Of a stretch of 8,557 nt of DNA, positions 1 through 6,404 are shown one piece after another (position 1 is the first letter of the stretch; every line of letters begins with the position of its first letter). The notes beneath the pieces were generated by a model. The model searched no databases and was not told the origin of the DNA. It was given only the letters and a program-made list of their open reading frames with translations. The DNA comes from Candidatus Methanophagales archaeon (GTDB lineage: Archaea > Halobacteriota > Syntropharchaeia > Alkanophagales > Methanospirareceae). The stretch is taken from positions 1-8,557 of the forward strand of contig PIXU01000248.1 of assembly GCA_003601795.1 (NCBI GenBank). The letters run 5' to 3'. Both the position numbers and the translations under genes were made by a program.

Positions 1-675
1 GGACTAACTGAACTCGTGGACGGTAAACAAATAGAGGTGGACGAGATAGTGTATAAGGGGTATAAAGGAGTTCTTTGCGTGGAAGCAGGGGGACCGGAGC
101 CTGCGGTGGGATGTGCGGGAAGAGGTGTTATCGTTGCCATTGATCTATTGAAGAAAATGGGTATCTACGATGGATTTGATCTGGACGTGGTGATATACGA
201 TGTGCTGGGCGATATCGTGTGTGGAGGTTTTGGAATGCCGCTGCGGAGGGGATTGGCAGATGATGTGTTTATTGTGACATCGGCAGATTATCTCTCTATC
301 TATGCAGCAAATAACATCTGCAAAGGAATTAATCGCCATGCACGCAGGGACGGGTCGCCACTGGGTGGCATCGTATATAATGTGAGGGGTGCAATTGACG
401 ACCTCGCGCTTGTTGAAGAATTCGCACAGAGCGTGGGTTCAAAGGTGATAGGGGCAATTCCAAGCGATACAACGATAATGGAGTGCGAGATATATGGAAA
501 GACAGTAATAGAACAGAGCCCCGATTCTGAGATTGCTGACATGTTCAGGCATTTGGCAACCGCCATCTACGAGAATAAAGAGACAGTCTCACCGACACCT
601 TTATCAAAGGAGGAACTGGCGGAATTGGCTCAGCGCATCCGACAAAAAACGAGGGATATGCGTTTGAGAATGTAA
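1..675 (+). CDS. NifH-like ATPase / electron donor, copy 1 (5' end outside window)
   Basis: Partial gene of the NifH/BchL/CfbC family: homodimeric ATPases with a shared [4Fe-4S] cluster that deliver electrons to a NifDK-like partner. The frame is open from base 1, so the GTG at 16 is an internal valine codon rather than the start; the P-loop and roughly the first 75 residues lie upstream. Both cluster cysteines are present: the one in GCAGRG (codon 112-114) and the one in VCGGFGMPLRRG (codon 220-222). The Arg of GCAGRG is the residue ADP-ribosylated in classical NifH. The CVEAGGPEP stretch is close to the nitrogenase consensus CVESGGPEP. It is clearly related to the second NifH in this window (roughly 60 percent identity by eye) but diverged, so this is an old paralogue, not a recent copy. 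A methyltransferase gene follows after 7 bases. Family membership is certain; the substrate system is not. Confidence 0.95.
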   Translation, partial: GLTELVDGKQIEVDEIVYKGYKGVLCVEAGGPEPAVGCAGRGVIVAIDLLKKMGIYDGFDLDVVIYDVLGDIVCGGFGMPLRRGLADDVFIVTSADYLSIYAANNICKGINRHARRDGSPLGGIVYNVRGAIDDLALVEEFAQSVGSKVIGAIPSDTTIMECEIYGKTVIEQSPDSEIADMFRHLATAIYENKETVSPTPLSKEELAELAQRIRQKTRDMRLRM

Positions 676-682
676 ATAAAAA

Positions 683-1552
683 ATGAATAAGAATAAAATC
701 AGTTCGCTAAACATTGATTGGGCGAAAATGTGGCAGGATGGAATACTGAACGCATGGTCACATCAGTATATCAAAAAATACGGCTCCATAACCGAGGCGT
801 GGAATCATAAAGCTCGTGAATACGAGAAGACCATGGAACATTCAAACCGCGCTCAACTGGTTGAAAAGTTTGAGCAACACAAACCTGAAACTGTGCTCGA
901 TGTGGGTGCAGGAACGGGTATTTTTACTCTTCCTTTAGCAAAGCGTGCGAAGAGAGTGGTAGCTGTTGAACCTTCCGTCGGCATGCTCGACAGATTGAGA
1001 AACAGAGCCGATTCGTATGGATTGACAAACATCGAATGTATAAACAAGAAATGGGAAGATACAACAATAGACGAATTAATGGAGATAAACAACGGAAAAT
1101 ACGACCTCGTCATCTGCTCCCACGCATTGTATTACATAACAGACTTGCATAACTCGTTTAAAAAAATGAACGACATTTGCAAGGGTTATGTATATTTGTT
1201 GATTGGCACGGACGCCAATAAAGATAAAAACTATGAAAAATATTACGAGCGGATATACAAAAAGCCCATGCCTTTATATCCTGATTACGCATGCCTTTAC
1301 ATGGTCTTACGAGAACTCGACATCCATCCAAATATCGAGATGCTTGATGCATACGCGAAGAGATATGTGAAAAGCGTGGAAGAAGTGATTGAGCTCTGGA
1401 AAGATAACATTGATGGCGAAATGAGTGAGGACCAACGCGATGCAATTCGTGAATATTTAGCTGAATCTGATTTAATAAAGAAAGAGGATGGAAGATTATA
1501 CTGGGAGTGGCGTTCAAAAGATGCGTTGATCTATTGGAAAGTGGAAAAATAA
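683..1552 (+). CDS. Class I SAM-dependent methyltransferase (MT1)
   Basis: 289 residues with a Rossmann-type methyltransferase core. Motif I is VLDVGAGTG (residues 71-79). The acidic residue expected to bind the SAM ribose is Glu96 in VAVEPS. A motif IV-like YDLVICSHALYY lies at about 140-151. The first 70 residues form a Trp-rich N-terminal cap (WAKMWQDG, NAWSHQY, EAWNHKAREYE), likely covering the substrate pocket. The last 100 residues are helical, with no motif I recognise. No good Shine-Dalgarno lies before the ATG; with only 7 bases after the nifH-like stop, translation may depend on coupling. The downstream beta-like subunit gene starts 15 bases later behind a strong ribosome binding site. 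The placement between nitrogenase-superfamily genes suggests that it acts on the same small molecule or cofactor. The substrate cannot be read from the sequence. It is only distantly similar to the two methyltransferases further downstream. Confidence 0.9.
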   Translation: MNKNKISSLNIDWAKMWQDGILNAWSHQYIKKYGSITEAWNHKAREYEKTMEHSNRAQLVEKFEQHKPETVLDVGAGTGIFTLPLAKRAKRVVAVEPSVGMLDRLRNRADSYGLTNIECINKKWEDTTIDELMEINNGKYDLVICSHALYYITDLHNSFKKMNDICKGYVYLLIGTDANKDKNYEKYYERIYKKPMPLYPDYACLYMVLRELDIHPNIEMLDAYAKRYVKSVEEVIELWKDNIDGEMSEDQRDAIREYLAESDLIKKEDGRLYWEWRSKDALIYWKVEK

Positions 1553-1553
1553 T

Positions 1554-1562
1554 AAAGGAGGA
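1554..1562 (+). promoter_or_regulatory. Strong ribosome binding site for the beta-like subunit
   Basis: AAAGGAGGA, ending 5 bases before the ATG at 1568. It fixes the start of the NifK/NifN-like gene. Confidence 0.85.
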
Positions 1563-1567
1563 CTGAT

Positions 1568-2869
1568 ATGGCAGAAGAAACAGGGTATGAGGAACATGAG
1601 CCTTTATCGCTCGACCCCACGCAGGGCTGCCAGCTAATAGGTGCGTTCAGAGCTTTTCATGGCATCAAAGATGGCTATGTCGTGCTGCATTCGCCGCCAG
1701 ACTGTCACAGTGGAATGCTGCTGTTGAGGACACTATGTGATAATGCAGATGCAAGGATTGCGTTCAGTGGGATACATCCACGTGATTTCATCTATGGTGC
1801 AGAGCATAAGGCATTGATAGCGTTAAAAAAAATTGACGAGACGTTCAAACCCGCTTTTATCGCTCTTCTCGACGCATGTGCACCCGCAATTGTCGGGGAC
1901 GATCTCGATGCAGTTGAGGTTAAAGCTCGCGAGGATGCGGGGATAAAATCCAAAATTCTCTTTTTCACTGCTGCGGGTTTCCACAAGAATATGTGGATGG
2001 GCTATGAGAGTGCTTTAGCATCGCTTGCTAAGTTTATGGATAACAGCAGTGGTAAAGAAGATTCGGTAAATCTAATTGGGTTCAAGGACGATGGATTCAA
2101 GAGTGTTGCGGACCTTACAGAGATAAAACGTTTACTCAACGGTGTGGGTCTGAATGTAAATGCAGTATTGACTGCTGATGAATTCAAGCGTATTGAATGC
2201 GCTCCAAAGGCTTCTCTGAATATCGTTCTTGGTGGTGACGGAATTAAATTAGCAAGGGTGATGAATAAGCAGTTTGGCATACCTTATGTGGTTGTTGATT
2301 ACCCGTATGGAGTGTCCGCAACAGAAAGGTTTTTGGAGCGTATTTGTGAAGGGCTTGAGAGAGAAGTGGACGAAAGTTTCATATCGCAGGAGCGAGCGAG
2401 GGTGAAAGAGCAGATAGAAAAAGTTCAATTCTATCTGCATGGCTTTTACGGGCTGTCCTGCGCCGTTATAGGCGACACCGCTAAGGGAATCGCACTGGCG
2501 AAATTCCTCAGTGCCGAACTGGGTTTTGATGTGAAAGTTCTCGCAATAACGAACAAGAACTTTATGCTGGAGGAAAACCTCAAGAAGATATCGGGTTTAG
2601 CTCAAGAGATCATGGTTGAACCCGATAGATTTGAAATGGAGAGATGCATTGCCAATGCCGGCGTGCAAATGCTTTTTGGCTCTACTTTTGACAAAAGATT
2701 AGCAAATATAGCAAGAATTCCGTTAGTCAGGTTCTCTTATCCCACAATAGACAGCGTAGCATTGACCGATACTCCTTATGCAGGTTTTCGCGGCGTCTCC
2801 ACATGGCTCGAATCCATAGTCAATTCTCTCGTATCACGATATTACGAGGTGCGAGGTGTGGAGGTATGA
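1568..2869 (+). CDS. NifK/NifN-like (beta-type) subunit of a nitrogenase-superfamily reductase
   Basis: 433 residues, shorter than NifK (about 520). The best fit is the beta branch: GCQLIGA (Cys21) matches NifK CQPLGA; HSPPDC (Cys46) matches HGSQGC; DACAPAIVGDDL (Cys104) matches TTCMAEVIGDDL. All three P-cluster-type cysteines are thus kept. Further beta-type marks are TAAGFHKNMWMGYE at about 134 (NifK TPSF.GSH..GY), the YPYGVSATERFL block (from about 245, NifK PIGV.AT..FL), and an ERARVKEQI...FYLHG stretch before a Rossmann-like IGDTAKG. The protein should pair with the alpha-like protein encoded at 3816-5297 and receive electrons from a NifH-like donor. The order beta-H-alpha differs from the usual nifHDK order. 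The last residues (YYEVRGVEV) are encoded by a heptamer repeat and look like a tail acquired from inserted DNA. NifN-like scaffold roles or a tetrapyrrole-reductase role are both possible. Confidence 0.88.
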   Translation: MAEETGYEEHEPLSLDPTQGCQLIGAFRAFHGIKDGYVVLHSPPDCHSGMLLLRTLCDNADARIAFSGIHPRDFIYGAEHKALIALKKIDETFKPAFIALLDACAPAIVGDDLDAVEVKAREDAGIKSKILFFTAAGFHKNMWMGYESALASLAKFMDNSSGKEDSVNLIGFKDDGFKSVADLTEIKRLLNGVGLNVNAVLTADEFKRIECAPKASLNIVLGGDGIKLARVMNKQFGIPYVVVDYPYGVSATERFLERICEGLEREVDESFISQERARVKEQIEKVQFYLHGFYGLSCAVIGDTAKGIALAKFLSAELGFDVKVLAITNKNFMLEENLKKISGLAQEIMVEPDRFEMERCIANAGVQMLFGSTFDKRLANIARIPLVRFSYPTIDSVALTDTPYAGFRGVSTWLESIVNSLVSRYYEVRGVEV

Positions 2870-2881
2870 GGCGCGAGGTAG
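2846..2881 (+). repeat. Heptamer repeat GAGGTRY-like, five units
   Basis: Five near-copies in a row: GAGGTGC, GAGGTGT, (one extra G), GAGGTAT, GAGGCGC, GAGGTAG. The array spans the last codons and stop of the beta-like gene and leads directly into the S23 remnant. From memory, similar GAGGTGY arrays, read as repeated YEVRG peptides, often occur near four-helix-bundle (S23-type) genes in environmental prokaryote genomes; I could not check this here. A single GAGGTGT followed by GAGAATG precedes the complete S23-type gene at 5289-5302. Confidence 0.75.
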
Positions 2882-2885
2882 CAAG

Positions 2886-2936
2886 ATGGTAGAGATAAAG
2901 GGGTTTGAGGATTTGGAGGTGTGGCAGAAAAGATGA
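2886..2936 (+). pseudogene. 5' remnant of a four-helix-bundle (S23-type) gene, 16 codons
   Basis: An ATG-initiated mini-ORF reads MVEIKGFEDLEVWQKR and stops at TGA 2934-2936. It matches the N-terminus of the complete S23-type protein encoded at 5300-5653 (MSKIERFEDLEVWQKSREL). Bases 2904-2932 match 5318-5346 at 27 of 29 positions. Similarity ends exactly at base 2932; the nifH-like ATG begins at 2933. The mini-ORF may be translated as a leader, because its TGA overlaps the nifH ATG (ATGA). The homology is seen directly; the leader role is inference. Confidence 0.8.
2915..2921 (+). promoter_or_regulatory. Shine-Dalgarno of nifH-like copy 2, embedded in the S23 remnant
   Basis: GGAGGTG lies 11 bases before the ATG at 2933. 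The same bases encode the Leu-Glu-Val of the S23 FEDLEVW motif. Because the possible GTG start at 2921 overlaps this site, ATG 2933 is the better start. Confidence 0.65.
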
Positions 2937-3823
2937 GACAAATAGCATTTTACGGCAAGGGAGGGATAGGAAAATCAACGATAGGGTCGAATATCGCGGC
3001 TGCATTAGCAGAGAGCGGGTTATCAGTGATGATGATTGGCTGTGACCCCAAGTCTGACTGCACCAGGAACTTGACAGGAGAGGTACAGATGCCGACCATT
3101 CTCGATGTATCGAGAGATAAAGGGATAGAGAGAGTGGGACTTGAAGAGTTGGTGGAAGGCAAGCAGATCGAGCTCGGCGAAGTCATCCACAAGGGTTATA
3201 GGGGTGTTTATTGTGCAGAGTGTGGAGGTCCGAGACCGGGTTTTGGATGCGCAGGTAGGGGCGTCATCGTTGCAATAGACCTGCTCAAGAGATTGAAAGC
3301 CTTTGAGGAATTAAAGCCCGATGTAGTGATATACGACGTGCTGGGGGACGTAGTGTGTGGAGGTTTTGCAATGCCACTGAGGAGAGGTCTGGCTGATGAG
3401 GTCTATATTGTAACATCCGCGGATTATCTCGCTCTTTACGCTGCTAACAACATTTGTCGCGGCATAAGCGCGTTCGCAAACAAAGGCGGGTCGCCGTTAG
3501 GAGGTATTATCTATAATGTTCGAGGTATGCTGGATGAAGCTGATGTCGTTTATGATTTCGCAGAGAGGATTGGTTCGCAAGTTATCGGGCATATCCCAAA
3601 TGCACATGAGATCGCGGAAGCAGAGATTGAGGGCAATACCGTGATAGAATACGACCCTGAGAGTGATATTGCGGGGTTGTTCCGGGAGTTAGCATTGAGA
3701 ATCTATAATAACACACTAACTTCTGTACCAAAGCCGTTAGCACCGGAAGAGATGATGATGATAGGTAAAGAAATAAGGAGGCGAATAAAAGAGAAATATG
3801 GGGGAAGGGGAACTCATGAGTGA
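2933..3823 (+). CDS. NifH-like ATPase / electron donor, copy 2 (complete)
   Basis: 296 residues from ATG 2933 (MRQIAFYGKGGIGKST, the canonical NifH start); a GTG at 2921 would add four residues translated from the S23 remnant and is less likely. Visible motifs: P-loop GKGGIGKST (8-16), switch-type GCDPKSD (36-42), cluster ligands Cys106 (GCAGRG) and Cys142 (VCGGFAMPLRRG), and Arg109 at the ADP-ribosylation position of NifH. Two cysteines are unusual: Cys43, where NifH normally has Ser (DPKADS), and Cys97, giving CAEC instead of CVES. Length and motifs are complete, so this should be an active ATP-dependent [4Fe-4S] reductase. It lies between the beta-like and alpha-like genes and overlaps the alpha-like gene by 8 bases, making it the most likely physiological donor to that pair. 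CfbC, BchL-type or another NifH-like class cannot be separated by eye. Confidence 0.95.
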   Translation: MRQIAFYGKGGIGKSTIGSNIAAALAESGLSVMMIGCDPKSDCTRNLTGEVQMPTILDVSRDKGIERVGLEELVEGKQIELGEVIHKGYRGVYCAECGGPRPGFGCAGRGVIVAIDLLKRLKAFEELKPDVVIYDVLGDVVCGGFAMPLRRGLADEVYIVTSADYLALYAANNICRGISAFANKGGSPLGGIIYNVRGMLDEADVVYDFAERIGSQVIGHIPNAHEIAEAEIEGNTVIEYDPESDIAGLFRELALRIYNNTLTSVPKPLAPEEMMMIGKEIRRRIKEKYGGRGTHE

Positions 3824-5297
3824 TAATTTTAATTATAGTTTATCGCCCGAGGACTTCATGGTTAGCAGTGTCTGGAGTTTGCCAATTCATGGCAGGGCAG
3901 CGCTGGGTGGCAAGATTTCATGTGCCACTACAATTGCAACATCGTTAAAGAACACTGTTGTTCTCGTGCACGGTCCTATCGGTTGTGCATTTCAACGGAG
4001 GATGAACCCCTGCCGCGGCTGGAATCCCATTTACGACATGCCCTGCACGGCGTTAACCGAAGCAGAAGCAGTTTATGGCGCTTATGATAAGCTATTAAGC
4101 GCAATAAAAGAGGTTTATGAAAGATACAAGCCGGAACTTATTCTGGTTATTTCATCCGATGTTGCCGATCAGATTGGTGACTATATGGATGCCGTGAGGG
4201 AAGAAGCAAAGGTGCCATGCGAGGTAGTTGTATGCTCCCTGGTGGGGTGTGAACAGGATAATGTGATGACAAGAAGGGGTTTTAGCATAATCAGAAATGC
4301 GTTGATAACAGAATTATTGGAAAATGTTGAAGAAGATGGGAAGGACGACAAATCCATAAACATCACTACGCTCGTCCAGTTTCCTGACGAGGGTCAGAGA
4401 TATCGAGAACTCCGTTCTTTAATCCAGAACATGGGCTTGCACATAAATGGCTTCTACTTCTACAATAACTCCGTTAACGATATAAAAGCAATGCCAAGAG
4501 CTTTTGCTTCTCTCGTTCATTATGCTTCCGAGCCATGGACAGAATTTCTTGAGAAGAAGTATGGGATGAAATACATTGAACTATACCCGGAGCCGAGATA
4601 CAGCTCCATTGAGTATGGTCCTTATGGTTTTGACGGCGTGGATAGATTATTGATGGATATTGGCAGGGTTTATGATATTGAAGGAAAAGCAGAGGAGGTT
4701 GCAAAGCGGAGCAGGAAAGAGGCGGAAGAAGCACTTGCCAAGCACTTGCCCGCACTAAGAGGAAAATCGTTAGGGGTGGTTGGCTCTTATACCGGTGGCT
4801 ATGCGGCTGATCTGGTCAGATATTGCGGTATGAAATGCAAACTCCTTGTTCTCAGGTTCAGAACCGGCACGAATTTTGATATGTTGCTAAATGAGGCGGC
4901 AAAAGAGAGAACAGTGGATATGTGGCGAGATTTCTGCTTGAAGCACGATTCTGATCCAGAGATATTGGTAGAGCCCACGCTTGAAGAAGAACTGAAGGCA
5001 CTGAAGCGCACAAAACCTGACCTGGTAGTGCCCGCTTCTCTCCTGGGGAGTGCGTGGTGGTATGAAAAACAGGGCTTCAAAACGCTCATCCCCAACAGGC
5101 TGTTCGGTTACTTCTTCCGGCTTGGCTACTGGACTGTTGTTGATGCTGCTATTGAAGCACGCAGAGCGCTTGAACGACCATGCAGTTCCGAACCTCTGCT
5201 ATCAATGCTTGACCAGGATGAAGAATATAGTGGTTTAACCAGATATTGGGGTGATAACGCCAGAGTATTTAGGCAGATGTGGTATGAAGAGGTGTGA
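3816..5297 (+). CDS. NifD/NifE-like (alpha-type) subunit of a nitrogenase-superfamily reductase
   Basis: 493 residues from ATG 3816, preceded by a G-rich GGAAGGGG; an in-frame ATG at 3798 would add six residues. Alpha-branch marks: Cys36 in GGKISCATTIA and Cys57 in VHGPIGC fit NifD Cys62 and Cys88. The third ligand position (NifD Cys154, SECP.GLIGDD) reads ISSDVADQIGD, with Asp115 in place of Cys. The block EFLEKKYGMKYIE matches NifD MEEKYGIPW, but the FeMo-co Cys275 position is Val or His. Near the C-terminus, IPNRLFGYFFRLGYW aligns with the NifD region holding His442 and has Asn there. The fold and heterodimer role are well supported; nitrogen fixation by a FeMo-co is not. Extra cysteines (66, 77, 135, 140, 145) could supply alternative ligands. 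Known relatives without FeMo-co ligands reduce tetrapyrroles; the substrate here is unknown. It overlaps the nifH-like gene by 8 bases, indicating coupled translation. Confidence 0.88.
   Translation: MSDNFNYSLSPEDFMVSSVWSLPIHGRAALGGKISCATTIATSLKNTVVLVHGPIGCAFQRRMNPCRGWNPIYDMPCTALTEAEAVYGAYDKLLSAIKEVYERYKPELILVISSDVADQIGDYMDAVREEAKVPCEVVVCSLVGCEQDNVMTRRGFSIIRNALITELLENVEEDGKDDKSINITTLVQFPDEGQRYRELRSLIQNMGLHINGFYFYNNSVNDIKAMPRAFASLVHYASEPWTEFLEKKYGMKYIELYPEPRYSSIEYGPYGFDGVDRLLMDIGRVYDIEGKAEEVAKRSRKEAEEALAKHLPALRGKSLGVVGSYTGGYAADLVRYCGMKCKLLVLRFRTGTNFDMLLNEAAKERTVDMWRDFCLKHDSDPEILVEPTLEEELKALKRTKPDLVVPASLLGSAWWYEKQGFKTLIPNRLFGYFFRLGYWTVVDAAIEARRALERPCSSEPLLSMLDQDEEYSGLTRYWGDNARVFRQMWYEEV
5287..5294 (+). 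promoter_or_regulatory. Ribosome binding site of the S23-type gene, inside the alpha-like gene end
   Basis: AAGAGGTG ends 5 bases before ATG 5300. It overlaps the last codons of the alpha-like gene and favours ATG 5300 over the in-frame GTG at 5294. Confidence 0.7.
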
Positions 5298-5299
5298 GA

Positions 5300-5653
5300 A
5301 TGAGCAAGATAGAGAGATTTGAGGACTTGGAGGTTTGGCAGAAAAGCCGTGAACTTGTGTTAGAATATAAAATTACGCAGCCCGGTGGAGAAAAATTTGG
5401 ATTGGCATCGCAAATTCGGCGTTCTGCGGTTTCTGTTGCTGCGAATATCGCAGAAGGTTCTAAGCGGCAGCATTTAAAAGAATATATTCAAATGCTCTCC
5501 ATATCGCATGGCTCGCTATCAGAGACCGAATATTATCTGTTGTTGGCAAGAGACTTGAAATATCTTAGCGATACGAAATATCAGGAACTTTTTAATCGGA
5601 GCGAAGAAATAGGGAAAATGCTAAGCGGTCTAATTAACTCTCTAAAAACCTAA
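5300..5653 (+). CDS. Four helix bundle protein, 23S rRNA intervening sequence (S23) family
   Basis: 117 residues of the S23 / TIGR02436-type four-helix-bundle family, at its usual length. Family signatures are clear: FEDLEVWQKSREL near the N-terminus, EKFGLASQIRRSAVSVAANIAEGS in the middle, and GSLSETEYYLLLARDLKYL towards the end. These proteins were first found in intervening sequences of bacterial 23S rRNA genes and are relatives of the Avd accessory protein of diversity-generating retroelements; most stand-alone copies have no known function. No reverse transcriptase or rRNA is visible here. The gene begins 2 bases after the alpha-like gene stop and ends 4 bases before methyltransferase 2, so it sits tightly inside an operon that is otherwise enzymatic. 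A truncated relative lies at 2886-2936. This suggests that the family enters tight intergenic junctions as a hitchhiker. A basic, small, helical protein; cytoplasmic, no signal peptide. Confidence 0.95.
   Translation: MSKIERFEDLEVWQKSRELVLEYKITQPGGEKFGLASQIRRSAVSVAANIAEGSKRQHLKEYIQMLSISHGSLSETEYYLLLARDLKYLSDTKYQELFNRSEEIGKMLSGLINSLKT
5318..5346 (+). repeat. Direct repeat with the S23 remnant upstream of nifH copy 2
   Basis: This 29-base stretch encodes the FEDLEVWQK part of the complete S23-type gene and matches 2904-2932 except at two positions. It marks the part of the gene family retained upstream of the second nifH-like gene. Confidence 0.85.
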
Positions 5654-5657
5654 AACG

Positions 5658-6404
5658 ATGAAGAAAGAACTGAAAATACGGGAATGCTGGGATAACCTCG
5701 CATTCGAATATGACTACAAGAACAGTCCAAAATGGTTCTGGACCAATCCAGAAGCATGGGCGAGGGAAGTAGAGGATAGGATTGATTCTAAAGGCGATAA
5801 GATTCTGGATGTCGGCTGCGGTGCTGGTGTTATATCAATTCCACTTTCGAGCAGGTTCGATGTGACGAGTTTGGACTTCTCTTCAAAAATGCTTTTGCAA
5901 TTGAAAAGGAGAAAGGAAGATATGGGGCGCGAACTGGAAATAATCAATGCAGATGCTCATCAGCTTCCGTTTAAAGATGAAAGTTTCGATGTCGTGATTT
6001 GTCGATTCGCTATCTGGCCTTTACATGACCCACAGCGAGCAATCGCGGAAATGGCTCGTGTGGCGAGGAAAAAAATAATAATTATGGAGGGGGACTGGCA
6101 TAAGACGAAGATAACAATAAGGCATAAAATATTTGGCAGACCAGTGTATAATTTTCACTTCTTACTTTACAAGCTTAAGACCGGAAGGGAGCCGAAGAAG
6201 CAATTTGAAGAGATGAAGAAGTATCATAAAACCAGCACTTCCTTCGAGAAGATAAAAAAATGGCTGGAGAATTGTAAAGTTAATATAAAGGAGGTAGATT
6301 ACTCCATCAAAGAGCGAGTCTCAACGAAGAAATCGAAGTTCTTACGTGCGCTCACGGGGTTTGAGGAAGAGATGTTCGTTCTGGTAGGCGAGGTGAGAAA
6401 ATGA
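5658..6404 (+). CDS. Class I SAM-dependent methyltransferase (MT2)
   Basis: 248 residues, UbiE/Methyltransf_11-like. Motif I ILDVGCGAG is at 49-57, the ribose-binding acidic residue is Asp73 in SLDFS, NADAHQLPF is at 97-105 (the typical post-II loop), and DVVICRFAIWPLHDP follows as motif IV. The N-terminus is aromatic (ECWDNLAFEYDY, WFWTNPEAW), as in many small-molecule methyltransferases whose cap starts with a Trp-Asp. The C-terminal 100 residues are Lys-rich. No clear Shine-Dalgarno precedes the ATG, only 4 bases from the S23 stop. It overlaps the next methyltransferase by 4 bases (ATGA) and shares its core layout, so the pair arose by tandem duplication. Operon position links it to the nitrogenase-like reductase; the substrate is unknown. 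Confidence 0.9.
   Translation: MKKELKIRECWDNLAFEYDYKNSPKWFWTNPEAWAREVEDRIDSKGDKILDVGCGAGVISIPLSSRFDVTSLDFSSKMLLQLKRRKEDMGRELEIINADAHQLPFKDESFDVVICRFAIWPLHDPQRAIAEMARVARKKIIIMEGDWHKTKITIRHKIFGRPVYNFHFLLYKLKTGREPKKQFEEMKKYHKTSTSFEKIKKWLENCKVNIKEVDYSIKERVSTKKSKFLRALTGFEEEMFVLVGEVRK
6390..6397 (+). promoter_or_regulatory. Ribosome binding site of methyltransferase 3
   Basis: GAGGTGAG lies within the last codons of methyltransferase 2, 3 bases before ATG 6401. It supports coupled translation through the ATGA overlap. Confidence 0.7.

Noticed and set aside
2921..2932. GTG start for nifH-like copy 2 giving a MAEK N-terminal extension
   Set aside because: The GTG overlaps the only good Shine-Dalgarno, and the extra codons come from the S23 remnant in another frame; ATG 2933 gives the canonical NifH N-terminus.
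1..5297. Classical nitrogenase (nifHDK) for N2 fixation
   Set aside because: FeMo-co ligand positions are not conserved, one P-cluster-type Cys is Asp, the gene order is atypical and no nifB/E/N or glnB-like genes are seen.
5300..5653. Avd accessory gene of a diversity-generating retroelement
   Set aside because: No reverse transcriptase, template repeat or variable repeat is visible, and the FEDLEVWQKSREL and SQIRRSAVS..ANIAEG signatures fit the stand-alone S23-type family better.
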